20,605 bases of DNA from JAAZIN01 sp964441025 (GTDB lineage: Bacteria; Bacillota; Dethiobacteria; DTU022), in the NCBI GenBank assembly GCA_964441025.1, contig CAYTXG010000026.1:1-20605 (forward strand), in the 5' to 3' direction. Within the stretch, counting starts at the first letter, position 1, and the number at the start of each line of letters is the position of its first letter. A program made the translations under genes and the position numbers. The notes beneath the pieces are model-generated. The model saw only the letters and a list, made by a program, of their open reading frames with translations, did no database searches and was not told the DNA's origin. This document shows, one piece after another, positions 1 through 7,452 of this stretch.

Positions 1-277
1 CTGCAAGGGAAGCGGCCTTTTTATTTCTTTTAAGCTGTCAAAGTCAGGATATTAATCTATCAAGTATTATCATAACAGCGTTCAGACTTCGAAGTCAAGC
101 AACATGATTCTTGAGCCAGGAACTCCGCAGATGCCTATAACAATAGCTCCAAAATACATATTTTAGCAAAGCATTAGCATAACATCAAGCAGGCAGCTAC
201 ATGAAAAAACGCAGAAATCTGCGCCGGTATAGGATTCTGTTGGTTCGTAAATTATTTATTCACAGGACTAAGTGTGA
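1..277. other. AT-rich non-coding stretch
   Basis: This stretch is clearly more AT-rich than the rest of the window and I find no convincing gene on either strand. It holds a minus-strand terminator at 204-223. Bases 1-32 read like the right arm of a hairpin followed by a T-rich tail, so they could be the end of a terminator for a plus-strand gene outside the window; this cannot be judged without the left flank. A 29-codon plus-strand ORF (201-290, very basic product) has only a weak ribosome binding site and overlaps the terminator. Confidence 0.5.
204..223 (-). terminator. Intrinsic terminator downstream of polA-mutM
   Basis: Read on the minus strand, the palindrome CGCAGATTTCTGCG is followed directly by six T residues. 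This is a compact rho-independent terminator. It lies about 260 nt beyond the mutM stop codon, with no other good candidate between, so it probably ends the polA-mutM transcript. That transcript would run antisense through the ubiX remnant. Confidence 0.6.
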
Positions 278-478
278 AGTCAGGTTATAGTATCTTATCT
301 CAGTGTCCAGCAAACCGGTGGAGAGCCAGTTACAGAAACGGGTGGCATTATTCTTCCACCTGTGACGGCCTTTTATCATCTTCCTCTAACGATAGAAGAC
401 ATAGTCAATCAGACAGTGGGGAAAGTATTGGATCAGTTCGCAATAGAGCACGACCTCTTCAGGCGGTGGTCTAAATAA
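278..478 (+). pseudogene. ubiX: 3'-terminal remnant of a UbiX/Pad1-family flavin prenyltransferase
   Basis: The frame ending at the TAA at 476-478 has no start codon near its beginning (stop at 275-277), but its product ends with the signature of the UbiX C-terminus: GGIILPPVTAFYHLP, then TIEDIVNQTVGKVLDQF and DLFRRW. UbiX makes prenylated FMN from dimethylallyl phosphate and FMN, the cofactor of UbiD-type decarboxylases. About 45-50 of the usual 190 or so residues remain. The N-terminal Rossmann fold with the FMN-binding loop is missing and the upstream DNA is AT-rich. I read this as a truncated, non-functional gene. A longer ORF in another frame here (from 274) gives no recognisable protein. 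Confidence is high for the family, slightly lower for its being dead. Confidence 0.85.
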
Positions 479-484
479 ACTCAC

Positions 485-1318
485 TTATTTTTGGCAGTGG
501 GTGCAGAAATAGGTGCCGCGGCCGGCGGTAACGGTGCGCTCCACGGGGCGGCCGCAGCGGGGGCAGGGTTGCCCCTTGCACCCGTAAACGGCCAGCTGCT
601 CCTGGAATGAGCCCGCTTCGCCACGGGCATCGCGATAATCGCGGGTGGTGGTGCCACCGCAGTCAATGCCAGCGGCCAGAACATGGCGGATGGCCCGGTA
701 AAGGGCGGCGCTCTCTTTTTCACTCAATGTGGAAACGGAGCGGCAGGGGTGGATCCCGCTCCGGAACAGGCTTTCATCTGTATAGATATTCCCCATTCCC
801 GACACAAAGCCCTGGTCCAGGAGCAAAGGTTTGATCCTGGCGCGGGGCCTGGCCCGGAGCAGTGTTAAAAAAGCAGTCTCATCGATCTCTTCCCAGATAT
901 CGGGGCCCAGGCGGGGCAGCCCGGCGGCCCCTCTCTCGCTCCTGTTCTCAAGAAGCCAGAGCCCGCCGAACTTACGCTGATCATGGAAGCAGAGGGCGCC
1001 GCCGCCGGCAAAGGGCAGCTCCACTCTCAAATGCTTTGCGCCTCCCGGGCAGGCCGCAGCGGCCCCATCCCTGTATATCAGCCGCCCCGTCATCCGCAGG
1101 TGCACCGTCAGTATGCCGCAGTTGAGGAGGAAATAGAGGTATTTACCCTTTCGCCCCGTCTCCCCAATGCGGCGCCCCTCAAGACGGCTGCAGAATTGAT
1201 CTATCCCGGGATAGAAGACAGCGCCGGGAAAATGGATCACCGGCAGAGCAAATGTTTTACCGCAGACCAGCGGGGCCAGCTCCCGCCGGATAACCTCAAC
1301 TTCAGGCAGTTCTGGCAC
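485..1318 (-). CDS. mutM: Formamidopyrimidine-DNA glycosylase (Fpg/MutM)
   Basis: Bifunctional DNA glycosylase/AP lyase that removes 8-oxoguanine and formamidopyrimidines in base excision repair. The 277-residue product has the family length and all key features. After removal of the initiator Met the catalytic Pro-Glu follows (PELPEVE, residues 2-8). The conserved lysine is in GRKGKY (55-60), HLRMTG is at 73-78, and GGTTTRDY precedes the C-terminal zinc finger (C252, C255, C272, C275) with its DNA-contacting Arg in the hairpin GRGTYF. The start is GTG, fixed by the absolute need for Pro at position 2; a G-rich Shine-Dalgarno (GGGGGTGGG) lies just upstream. It begins 39 nt after the polA stop codon, the usual polA-mutM order in Firmicutes. 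The common next gene, coaE, is not present. Confidence 0.97.
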   Translation of the reverse strand: MPELPEVEVIRRELAPLVCGKTFALPVIHFPGAVFYPGIDQFCSRLEGRRIGETGRKGKYLYFLLNCGILTVHLRMTGRLIYRDGAAAACPGGAKHLRVELPFAGGGALCFHDQRKFGGLWLLENRSERGAAGLPRLGPDIWEEIDETAFLTLLRARPRARIKPLLLDQGFVSGMGNIYTDESLFRSGIHPCRSVSTLSEKESAALYRAIRHVLAAGIDCGGTTTRDYRDARGEAGSFQEQLAVYGCKGQPCPRCGRPVERTVTAGRGTYFCTHCQK

Positions 1319-1357
1319 TATCCCACCCCCGGGCGACAGATGTTAATCCAATCCATT

Positions 1358-4051
1358 TTACAGCGGTTTCCACGGCTCCAGTTCAGCCCAGTTGAGACCG
1401 CATTTGAGGTCGACTTTCAAAGGAACCTCCAGGGAGCAGGCCTGCTCCATATCCCTGCGGATCACCGGGGCGAAAAATTCCAACTCCTTCTCATCAACTT
1501 CAAATAGTAGCTCATCATGAATTTGCAGCAGCAGCCGCGCCCCCAGGCCGCCGTCGCGGATAGTCCGGGCCACGCGCAGCATGGCCAGCTTGATGATGTC
1601 GGCGGCGGAGCCCTGAACGGGAGTATTGCGGGCCATGCGCTCGGCAAAGCTGCGCCGGCCGAAATGGGGAGATCGGATTTCGGAAAGATAGCGCCGCCTC
1701 CCCAGGATAGTGGCCACATAGCCTGTTTCGCGGGCTCCGTCGATAATGCGCTCCATATACTCGCTGACCCCTTTGTAACGCTCAAAGTATTTCTCGATGT
1801 AGCACTGCGCCTCCCGGCGGGGCACCCCCAGACCCTGGGCCAACCCGTAGTCGCTGATCCCGTAGATGATCCCGAAATTAACCGCCTTTGCCTTCGAACG
1901 CATTGCTTCAGTAACCTCCCCGGGGGCAACGTGAAAAACCTCAGCGGCGGTGCGGCGGTGGATATCCTCATCTTTCAGGAAGGCATCGACAAGAATGGAA
2001 TCACGCGAAAGGTGCGCCAGCACCCGCAGCTCGATCTGCGAATAGTCGGCAGCGAGAAATACCCGCCTGGGACGCGAGGGGATAAAGGCAAAACGGATCC
2101 GCCTCCCCTCCTCCAGCCGTATGGGGATATTCTGCAGATTGGGATCGCTGCTGCTAAGCCGCCCTGTTGCGGTAACGGTCTGGTTAAAGGTGGTATAGAT
2201 CCTGTGATCATCCTGCTCCACCAGGGACAGCAGCCCGGAAAGGTAGGTCCCCTCCAGTTTGATCAGCTGGCGGTAGTGCAGTATTTCAGCCACAATCTCG
2301 TGCTGCGGGGCAAGCTCCGCCAGCACCCGCGCATCGGTGGAATATCCTGTTTTGGTTTTACGCAGCGCCGGCAGCTTCAGCTTGTTGAAGAGAATCTCCG
2401 CCAGCTGCTGGGGTGAATTCAGGTTGAAATTCTCTCCGGCAAGGACATAAATTTTCGCCTCGATTCCCTCTATACGGCTGCGCACCTCCGAGGTCAGATC
2501 ATGAAGCAGCGGCAGGTCAACAGCGATCCCCCGCCTCTCCATTTCGGCGAGGACCGCCGCCAGGGGCAGCTCAAGCTTGTAGTAAAGCTCTCCCTGCGAA
2601 CGCTCCGCCAGGGCGGCGGCAATTCTCTCCTGCAGGGGAAAAAGGGCGGCTGCACCGGCCGCCAGCGCAGACTCGCGCTGTTCCAGGGAAAGCTGCTCCC
2701 TGCGGCGCCCGCGTCCTGCGGCTTCCAGGGCCGGCAGGCCCAGGTAGTCGCTTAAAAGCCCCTCCAGCCCGTAGCTGCCGCGCCCGGGATCGAGAAGATA
2801 TGCGGCCAGTTCACAGTCAAAAGTAAAAGGCGGCTCACCCAGGCCGCTGCTGTTGAAATAGCTGTAAAAATATTTGATCCCATGGCCGATGAGGCCGCCG
2901 GAGCAGCGCTCAAAGGCCCGGGCAAGCATTTGCCACAGCCCTGCGGCGGGCTCGAAATCAGCCGGCCGCAGGTAATAACAGCGCTTTTCATCAAAAGCAA
3001 AGGCCACCAGTTCAGGTGGGCGCCGCCAGTAAGGACGCTCCGGGGAGCGCTCCGCCAGAAGGGCCATTTTGGAACCTTCCTCTACCCCCTCCAGAATCTC
3101 CGCCAGCTGTGCCGGCCCCTCTATCTGCCTGCCGCAGGGCAGCGGGCCGGCGGCACTTTCCACCGCGCCGGGAAAGAGGGCGGCTACCCTTTCGGCGAAA
3201 CTTTTTAATTCCAGCTCTTTGAAAAGAGCCAGCAGCTGTTCGTAATCGGGCTCATCACGCCGGCAACAGTCCCGGGTAAACTTCAGTGGCAGGTCGCTCC
3301 GGATTGTATTCAGCTCCCGCCCCCTGAATAGAAGATCCCGGTTTTCCGCCAGGTTCTCTTTAAGCCTGCCTTTCATCCCGGGCAGGGCGCGAAGGATCCC
3401 CTCTATGGAGCCAAATTCCGTCAGCAAACGCCGGGCAGTCTTCTCACCAATGCCGGGGACGCCGGGGATGTTATCCGAAGGATCGCCCTTGAGCGCCTTG
3501 AAATCCACCCACTGCTCCGGGGTCAGGCCAAACCTCTCCTGCAGATAGGCCCGGTTACAGCGGTCCACCTGCGTGATCCCCCGCCGCGTCAACAGCACCT
3601 CAACGGAATCGTCAACAAGCTGCAGCAGATCGGCATCACCGGAGACAACCACCGCCTTGAGCTGCTCCGCTGCAGCCTGTTTCGCCAGGGATCCGATAAC
3701 ATCATCGGCCTCGAAACCCGGCTCTTCAAAAACGGAAATGTGCATGGCTTCGAGGATTTCACGAGCCCGGGCCATCTGCTCGCCCAGCTCCCGGGGGGTT
3801 TTCTCGCGCTGCCCCTTGTAATCGGCGTAAATCCGGTGACGAAATGTTGGACCCGGCGGATCAACAGCCACGGCAATGTATCCGGGCTGCTCCTCTTCAA
3901 TGAGCCTGAAAAGCATGCTCAAAAAACCGTAGACAGCATTGGTATGTTCCCCGCGGACGGTCTGCATTGTTGGCGGCAGCGCATAAAATGCGCGGTGGAT
4001 CAGGCTGTTCCCATCAATGATTACAAATTTTTCTTTCTTTTTCCCGGCCAA
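1358..4051 (-). CDS. polA: DNA polymerase I
   Basis: Repair and Okazaki-fragment polymerase, 897 residues from the TTG at 4051. That start is chosen because AAGGAGGT sits about 8 nt upstream and the product then begins MAGKKKEKFVIIDGNSLIHR, as in the family. An ATG 34 codons further up (4153) falls inside the likely promoter. Domains: 5'-3' exonuclease/flap nuclease (about 1-290; GFEADD 112-117, VSGDADLLQL 136-145, helix-hairpin-helix GVPGIGEKTA 197-206); a degenerate 3'-5' exonuclease domain in which the usual DxE acidic motif is replaced by LLAERS, so proofreading is probably lost, as in Bacillus Pol I; and the polymerase domain with motif A DYSQIELR (669-676), motif B around K..NFGIIYG (718-731, Phe at 726) and motif C IHDE (844-847). 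Cotranscribed with mutM. Confidence 0.97.
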   Translation of the reverse strand: MAGKKKEKFVIIDGNSLIHRAFYALPPTMQTVRGEHTNAVYGFLSMLFRLIEEEQPGYIAVAVDPPGPTFRHRIYADYKGQREKTPRELGEQMARAREILEAMHISVFEEPGFEADDVIGSLAKQAAAEQLKAVVVSGDADLLQLVDDSVEVLLTRRGITQVDRCNRAYLQERFGLTPEQWVDFKALKGDPSDNIPGVPGIGEKTARRLLTEFGSIEGILRALPGMKGRLKENLAENRDLLFRGRELNTIRSDLPLKFTRDCCRRDEPDYEQLLALFKELELKSFAERVAALFPGAVESAAGPLPCGRQIEGPAQLAEILEGVEEGSKMALLAERSPERPYWRRPPELVAFAFDEKRCYYLRPADFEPAAGLWQMLARAFERCSGGLIGHGIKYFYSYFNSSGLGEPPFTFDCELAAYLLDPGRGSYGLEGLLSDYLGLPALEAAGRGRRREQLSLEQRESALAAGAAALFPLQERIAAALAERSQGELYYKLELPLAAVLAEMERRGIAVDLPLLHDLTSEVRSRIEGIEAKIYVLAGENFNLNSPQQLAEILFNKLKLPALRKTKTGYSTDARVLAELAPQHEIVAEILHYRQLIKLEGTYLSGLLSLVEQDDHRIYTTFNQTVTATGRLSSSDPNLQNIPIRLEEGRRIRFAFIPSRPRRVFLAADYSQIELRVLAHLSRDSILVDAFLKDEDIHRRTAAEVFHVAPGEVTEAMRSKAKAVNFGIIYGISDYGLAQGLGVPRREAQCYIEKYFERYKGVSEYMERIIDGARETGYVATILGRRRYLSEIRSPHFGRRSFAERMARNTPVQGSAADIIKLAMLRVARTIRDGGLGARLLLQIHDELLFEVDEKELEFFAPVIRRDMEQACSLEVPLKVDLKCGLNWAELEPWKPL

Positions 4052-4143
4052 ACCCCTACCTCCTTCAATTGCGGCGGAGGGTTTCTCTCTTACCTGTTCT
4101 CTTCCCCGGCGCCGCCGGGCAAAACAAGACACCCCCATTTCGA

Positions 4144-4172
4144 AGCATAGCACCCCGAAATGAAGGTGTCAA
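4144..4172 (-). promoter_or_regulatory. SigA-type promoter of polA-mutM
   Basis: On the minus strand a perfect -35 TTGACA (4172-4167) is followed after 17 nt by TATGCT (4149-4144), four of six matches to the -10 consensus. Transcription would start near 4137, about 85 nt before the TTG start of polA. This also argues against the upstream ATG at 4153. Confidence 0.7.
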
Positions 4173-4288
4173 TGTAAACATATCCAGTTATTTACATCCC
4201 TGGCCCCCGGTTTTCAAGCGCCGGCGGGAGCGCCGGGGATTGTCCCATTACCCATTCGCTCCCGGAAGCGCCGGGCTCTTTGTCCCCC

Positions 4289-4465
4289 TTACTTTTTACG
4301 CCGTTTTTCCAATTCTTTTTCACGGCGGGGGCGGAAGCGGGAACAATGCTGTTCAGGGACCCACTCTTCGCCAAATTCAACCCGGCTTTTCCTGATTCGT
4401 TCATCGTCAAGGCGGCAGCGGTTATTGCGCTGATTCTCACATTTTGCGCGGCAGGGCTCGTTCAA
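4289..4465 (-). CDS. 58-residue four-cysteine basic protein of unknown function
   Basis: I do not recognise this family. The start is a TTG at 4465, with an excellent Shine-Dalgarno (TTGGAGGTGA) 5 nt upstream; the ATG at 4507 in the same frame has none. The product begins MNEPCRAKCENQRNNRC and has cysteines at 5, 9, 17 and 41, followed by a very basic, probably helical tail (RREKELEKRRKK). The pattern CX3CX7CX23C and the segment EEWVPEQHCSRFRP suggest a small metal-binding or nucleic-acid-associated protein, but this is inference. It lies between ribH and polA on the same strand, upstream of the polA promoter. It is divergent from the gene at 4561, with about 95 bp between the two starts. No clear terminator follows. 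Confidence 0.6.
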   Translation of the reverse strand: MNEPCRAKCENQRNNRCRLDDERIRKSRVEFGEEWVPEQHCSRFRPRREKELEKRRKK

Positions 4466-4513
4466 GCGTTTCACCTCCAATGGAGTTGGTGGGTTTATTT
4501 TCTCCATTTGGGG

Positions 4514-4519
4514 TACAAT
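4514..4519 (+). promoter_or_regulatory. Possible -10 element for the small gene at 4561
   Basis: TACAAT matches the -10 consensus at five of six positions and lies 42 nt before the TTG at 4561. No good -35 hexamer is seen at the expected distance. Transcription from here would begin near 4526, too late for the ATG at 4525 and in keeping with the TTG start. Confidence 0.35.
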
Positions 4520-4560
4520 AAAAGATGGAATTTATTTCTACCATCCGGGGGAGGATGCCC

Positions 4561-4836
4561 TTGAATACCGGCGCTCGAAAATACCTCGACGAAAACTTCC
4601 AGCGTGGAAAAGATTTCCTGGGAGCCCAGGAGGCGCTCCTCCAGGAGCTTGCCTCCACTTTTGAGGCCGAACTCTGGGAGCACCTGGAGCGCCAGTCATT
4701 CTTTCGCCTGGGACAGAAGATGACCCTGCCCCATCAGCCGCAGCTGCAGGAGCTGCTTGTCAGGCAGATTCTTTTCACCTGGAGCCTCGGTTTTGCTGTA
4801 GGCTCCACCCCCATCAAGCGGGAGCGGGTCCGTTAA
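4561..4836 (+). CDS. 91-residue hypothetical protein
   Basis: Unknown family. The TTG start at 4561 is preferred because GGGGGAGG lies 6 nt upstream; an in-frame ATG at 4525 has no ribosome binding site and would fall at the predicted transcription start. Codon third positions are mostly G or C, as in neighbouring real genes, which supports coding. The product is soluble and mainly helical, with many Gln, Glu and Leu (GAQEALLQELASTFEAELWE in the first half), and ends TPIKRERVR. Its last 23 bp overlap the 3' end of ribH in convergent orientation, so the transcripts are partly antisense to each other. No function can be assigned. Confidence 0.6.
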   Translation: MNTGARKYLDENFQRGKDFLGAQEALLQELASTFEAELWEHLERQSFFRLGQKMTLPHQPQLQELLVRQILFTWSLGFAVGSTPIKRERVR

Positions 4837-5293
4837 GACAGCGGCAGAGATCGGCCATCTCAATGGCGCCCAGAGCCGCCGCCCAGCCCTTGTTGCCCGA
4901 CTTGCTTCCAGCACGCTCGATGGCCTGTTCAAGTGTGTCGCTGGTGATAATACCGAAAACGGTGGGGACACCGCTATCCAGGCCTACCCGGCCCACCCCC
5001 TTGGCCACCTCGGCGGCGATATATTCAAAATGGGGAGTGCTGCCGCGGATTACAGCTCCCAGACAGATGACGGCGTCGTAACGGCCGCTCTGAGCCGCCT
5101 TCTGGGCTATGGCCGGTATTTCAAAGGCGCCGGGGACCATGATCACATGGATATTGTCTTCATCGGCTTCGTGGCGTTTCAGACAGTCAACGGCCCCTTC
5201 GAGCAAGCGGTTGGAGATAAATTCGTTAAAACGGCTGACTACCAGGGCAAAACGGTAGCCCCGGGCAACAAGCTGCCCTTCATAAATTTTCAT
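4814..5293 (-). CDS. ribH: 6,7-dimethyl-8-ribityllumazine synthase
   Basis: Penultimate riboflavin enzyme: condenses 5-amino-6-ribitylamino-uracil with 3,4-dihydroxy-2-butanone 4-phosphate to give lumazine, usually as a 60-subunit icosahedral or a pentameric particle. The 159-residue product has the family motifs SRFNEFI (20-26, substrate stacking), VPGAFEIP (53-60), GAVIRGSTPHFEYI (79-92, catalytic His88) and a C-terminal region with SKSGNKGWAAALGAIEMA. The ATG start has AGGAGG 9 nt upstream. It is the last gene of the rib operon, separated from ribBA by 238 bp filled mainly with palindromic tandem repeats. Its 3' end overlaps the convergent gene at 4561-4836. Confidence 0.97.
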   Translation of the reverse strand: MKIYEGQLVARGYRFALVVSRFNEFISNRLLEGAVDCLKRHEADEDNIHVIMVPGAFEIPAIAQKAAQSGRYDAVICLGAVIRGSTPHFEYIAAEVAKGVGRVGLDSGVPTVFGIITSDTLEQAIERAGSKSGNKGWAAALGAIEMADLCRCLNGPAPA

Positions 5294-5326
5294 CTAAAAG
5301 CGCCTCCTTGGATTTCATTGTTTACA

Positions 5327-5535
5327 CCGCGGGCGGGGATGGAACCCCGCCCCTGCCACGTGGCGGAGCGATGCAGCATTCCACACCCGCGGGCGGGGAT
5401 GGAACCCCGCTCCTACCACGTGGCGGAGCGATACAGCATTCCACACCGCGGGCGGGGATGGAACCCCGCCCCTACCACGTGGCGGAGCGATACAGCATTC
5501 CACACCCGCGGGCGGGGATGGAACCCCGCCCCTAC
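5327..5535. repeat. Tandem 60-bp palindromic repeats, three full copies and one half copy
   Basis: Copies lie at 5327-5386, 5387-5445, 5446-5505 and 5506-5535. They differ by only a few substitutions and one base of length. Each unit contains CCGCGG, the perfect 7-bp inverted repeat GGCGGGG-atggaa-CCCCGCC, and the 8-bp palindrome CCACGTGG, then a less structured GGAGCGAT(A/G)CAGCATTCCACAC. The last copy stops after its hairpin, exactly at the ribBA stop codon (5532-5534). The units are directly adjacent without spacers. On the minus strand (the transcribed one) they read GTAGGGGCGGGG..., like REP-type intergenic palindromes seen in many bacterial genomes. The array lies inside the rib operon, between ribBA and ribH. 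Short ORFs through it are repeat artefacts. Confidence 0.95.
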
Positions 5536-6737
5536 TCGGCCAGGTGAAGCAGGTGACCCAGTTTGTGTTTCTTCGTGGCGAGATACTTTGAATTATAACA
5601 ACCCGGCGGGATCTCCAGGGGAACCCGCTCCACTATATTCAAGCCGTAACCCTCAAGCCCCTTCACCTTGCGGGGGTTGTTTGTCAGGAGTCGGATACGG
5701 CGCACCCCCAGATCCACCAGGATCTGCGCTCCTACACCGTAATCGCGCAGATCGGCGGGAAAGCCCAGCGCCTCGTTTGCCTCCACAGTATCCTTGTTCT
5801 GCTTATCCTGGATCTCATAAGCGCGCACCTTGTTCAGCAAGCCGATTCCCCGCCCCTCCTGGCGCATGTACAGCAGCACCCCGCTGCCGTTTTCCTCGAT
5901 CTGCTTCATGGCCTGCCGCAGCTGATTGCCGCAGTCGCAGCGCAGCGAGCCGAGGACATCTCCGGTGAGACACTGTGAATGAACCCGCACCAGGACAGGA
6001 TCGGCATCGCTGAACTCGCCCTTGACCAGGGCCAGATGGGTCTGGCGGTCAACGCTGTTCTCATAAGCAATGAGGCGGAAATCGCCGTAGGCGGTGGGCA
6101 GATTGGCGCTGGCCGAACGCCAGACCAGCTTCTCCTTTTTCAGGCGGTACTGGATCAAATCTGCAATGGTAATAAGCTTCAAGCCGTGCTCGCTGCAGAA
6201 TTCCTGCAGCTGGGGTACCCGGGCCATGGTCCCGTCCTTGTTTAATATCTCACAGAGCACCCCGGCCGGCTCCAAACCTGCCAGCTTGGCCAGGTCCACC
6301 GCCGCCTCGGTATGCCCGGCCCGGCGGAGCACACCGCCCTCCTGAGCTTGCAGGGGGAAGATATGCCCCGGGCGGCGCAGATCGGAAGGCTTTGTCGCAG
6401 GGTCAATAAGGGTGCGGATAGTTTCCGCCCGCTCAAAAGCAGAGATGCCGGTGGTAACGGTAACAGCATCCACGGAAACAGTGAATGCGGTCTGGTGAAA
6501 ATCGGTGTTACGGGAAACCATTTGGGGAAGATCCAGCTGTTCCAGCCGTTCGGCGGTCAGGGGGGCGCAGACCAGGCCGCAGCCGTGGCGGATCATGAAA
6601 TTGATCGCCTCCGGTTCAATTTTCGCGGCAGCTGCGATAAGATCACCTTCGTTTTCCCGATCTTCATCATCGACTACCACGATCAACCGGCCTGCCTGCA
6701 GATCAGCCAGCGCCTCTTCGATTTTGTTGAATTGCAT
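5532..6737 (-). CDS. ribBA: Bifunctional 3,4-dihydroxy-2-butanone 4-phosphate synthase / GTP cyclohydrolase II
   Basis: Carries both entry reactions of riboflavin synthesis. The N-terminal RibB domain (about 1-200) turns ribulose-5-phosphate into the four-carbon unit; it shows DDEDRENEGDL (23-33), HGCGLVCAPL (51-60), TTGISAFER (95-103) and RPGHIFPL (122-129) followed by GHTEA (141-145). The C-terminal RibA domain (about 205-401) opens GTP; it has RVHSQCLTGD with zinc ligands C256, C267 and C269 (SLRCDCGNQL), the catalytic stretch RQEGRGIGL (292-300) and LTNNPRKV (351-358). Both domains keep their key residues. The ATG has GGAGGAGG upstream and lies 20 nt after the ribE stop codon. The gene's 3' end abuts a palindromic repeat array. 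Confidence 0.97.
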   Translation of the reverse strand: MQFNKIEEALADLQAGRLIVVVDDEDRENEGDLIAAAAKIEPEAINFMIRHGCGLVCAPLTAERLEQLDLPQMVSRNTDFHQTAFTVSVDAVTVTTGISAFERAETIRTLIDPATKPSDLRRPGHIFPLQAQEGGVLRRAGHTEAAVDLAKLAGLEPAGVLCEILNKDGTMARVPQLQEFCSEHGLKLITIADLIQYRLKKEKLVWRSASANLPTAYGDFRLIAYENSVDRQTHLALVKGEFSDADPVLVRVHSQCLTGDVLGSLRCDCGNQLRQAMKQIEENGSGVLLYMRQEGRGIGLLNKVRAYEIQDKQNKDTVEANEALGFPADLRDYGVGAQILVDLGVRRIRLLTNNPRKVKGLEGYGLNIVERVPLEIPPGCYNSKYLATKKHKLGHLLHLAE

Positions 6738-6757
6738 CGACTATTTCCTCCTCCAGT

Positions 6758-7417
6758 TCAGATAAAACCCTTCTCCTCCAGAAATGCTGCAGTCAGTTTT
6801 TCGCTGCTGCCCACCTCACTGTCCCGGTGGGGACGCATCAGGCTTTCCACATACTTGCCGATGAGATCAACCTCTATATTAACGGCGGCACCGATCCTTT
6901 TTTGCCCCAGTGTAGTCCTCCCTGCGGTAAGAGGAATAAGGGAAACACTGAAGCCGCCCCTTTCCAGACCGGCAACGGTGAGGCTGACCCCCTCCACGGC
7001 GATGGAACCCTTGGGAATGAGGTATTTTGTCAGCTCCACCGGTATCCCAAAATGCATTATGACGGCGCCGCCCTCGGGGTAGCGCTGCGTGAGGGTCCCG
7101 GTAGCGTCAATATGGCCGCTCACCAGGTGCCCCCCCAGGCGTCCCCCCAGGGGCAGGGCGCGCTCCAGGTTCAACAGCTCACCTGGAAGAGCCGCTCCCA
7201 GGTTGCTTTTTCGCATTGTCTCCGGCATCACCACGGCGCTGAAACTGTCCCCCGCTGTCTCCGTCACCGTCAGACAGACGCCGTTCACGGCAACGCTGTC
7301 GCCATCTTTCAGGCCCCGGAGCAGCGCCGGTCCTGCGGTAATAACCAGGCGCATATTGCTGCTGCTGCTCTCACGGGCCTTCAGCCTGCCCATCTCCTCC
7401 ACCAAACCTGTAAACAC
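6758..7417 (-). CDS. ribE: Riboflavin synthase, alpha subunit
   Basis: Dismutates two lumazine molecules to riboflavin and the pyrimidine precursor. The 219-residue protein has the two tandem lumazine-binding barrels: N half with MFTGLVEEMG (1-10), VNGVCLTV (44-51) and GHLVSGHID (96-104); C half with GSIAVEGVSLTV (137-148) and IGKYVES. In the second half the usual IPHT-type segment reads IPLTAGRTTLG, a small variation. The GTG start is fixed by the family N-terminus MFTG, with GGAGGTTGT about 6 nt upstream. Second gene of the operon; ribD ends 35 nt upstream. The gene is called ribE in Bacillus-type naming and ribC in E. coli. Confidence 0.95.
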   Translation of the reverse strand: MFTGLVEEMGRLKARESSSSNMRLVITAGPALLRGLKDGDSVAVNGVCLTVTETAGDSFSAVVMPETMRKSNLGAALPGELLNLERALPLGGRLGGHLVSGHIDATGTLTQRYPEGGAVIMHFGIPVELTKYLIPKGSIAVEGVSLTVAGLERGGFSVSLIPLTAGRTTLGQKRIGAAVNIEVDLIGKYVESLMRPHRDSEVGSSEKLTAAFLEEKGFI

Positions 7418-7452
7418 CGCTGCACAACCTCCCCGAGTTACAGTGAATAAGT

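Noticed and set aside
201..290. 29-codon very basic plus-strand ORF
   Set aside because: It has only a weak Shine-Dalgarno and overlaps the mutM-side terminator; too little support.
274..474. 66-codon ORF starting at 274
   Set aside because: It is a shifted frame over the ubiX remnant; the third frame gives a clear UbiX C-terminus.
1517..2416. 299-codon plus-strand ORF
   Set aside because: It is entirely antisense to the polymerase domain of polA, whose motifs are clear; the product has no recognisable features.
4052..4153. ATG start for polA at 4153
   Set aside because: It overlaps the predicted promoter and adds a stretch unlike Pol I; the TTG at 4051 has a strong ribosome binding site.
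4215..4232. CCGGCG-ggag-CGCCGG hairpin as terminator of the small cysteine gene
   Set aside because: The stem is only 6 bp and no T tract follows on either strand.
5327..5535. Possible CRISPR array
   Set aside because: The 60-bp units follow each other directly with no unique spacers, and no cas genes are near.
5030..5968. 312-codon plus-strand ORF
   Set aside because: It runs antisense through ribH, the tandem repeats and ribBA; the repetitive part is translated repeat sequence.
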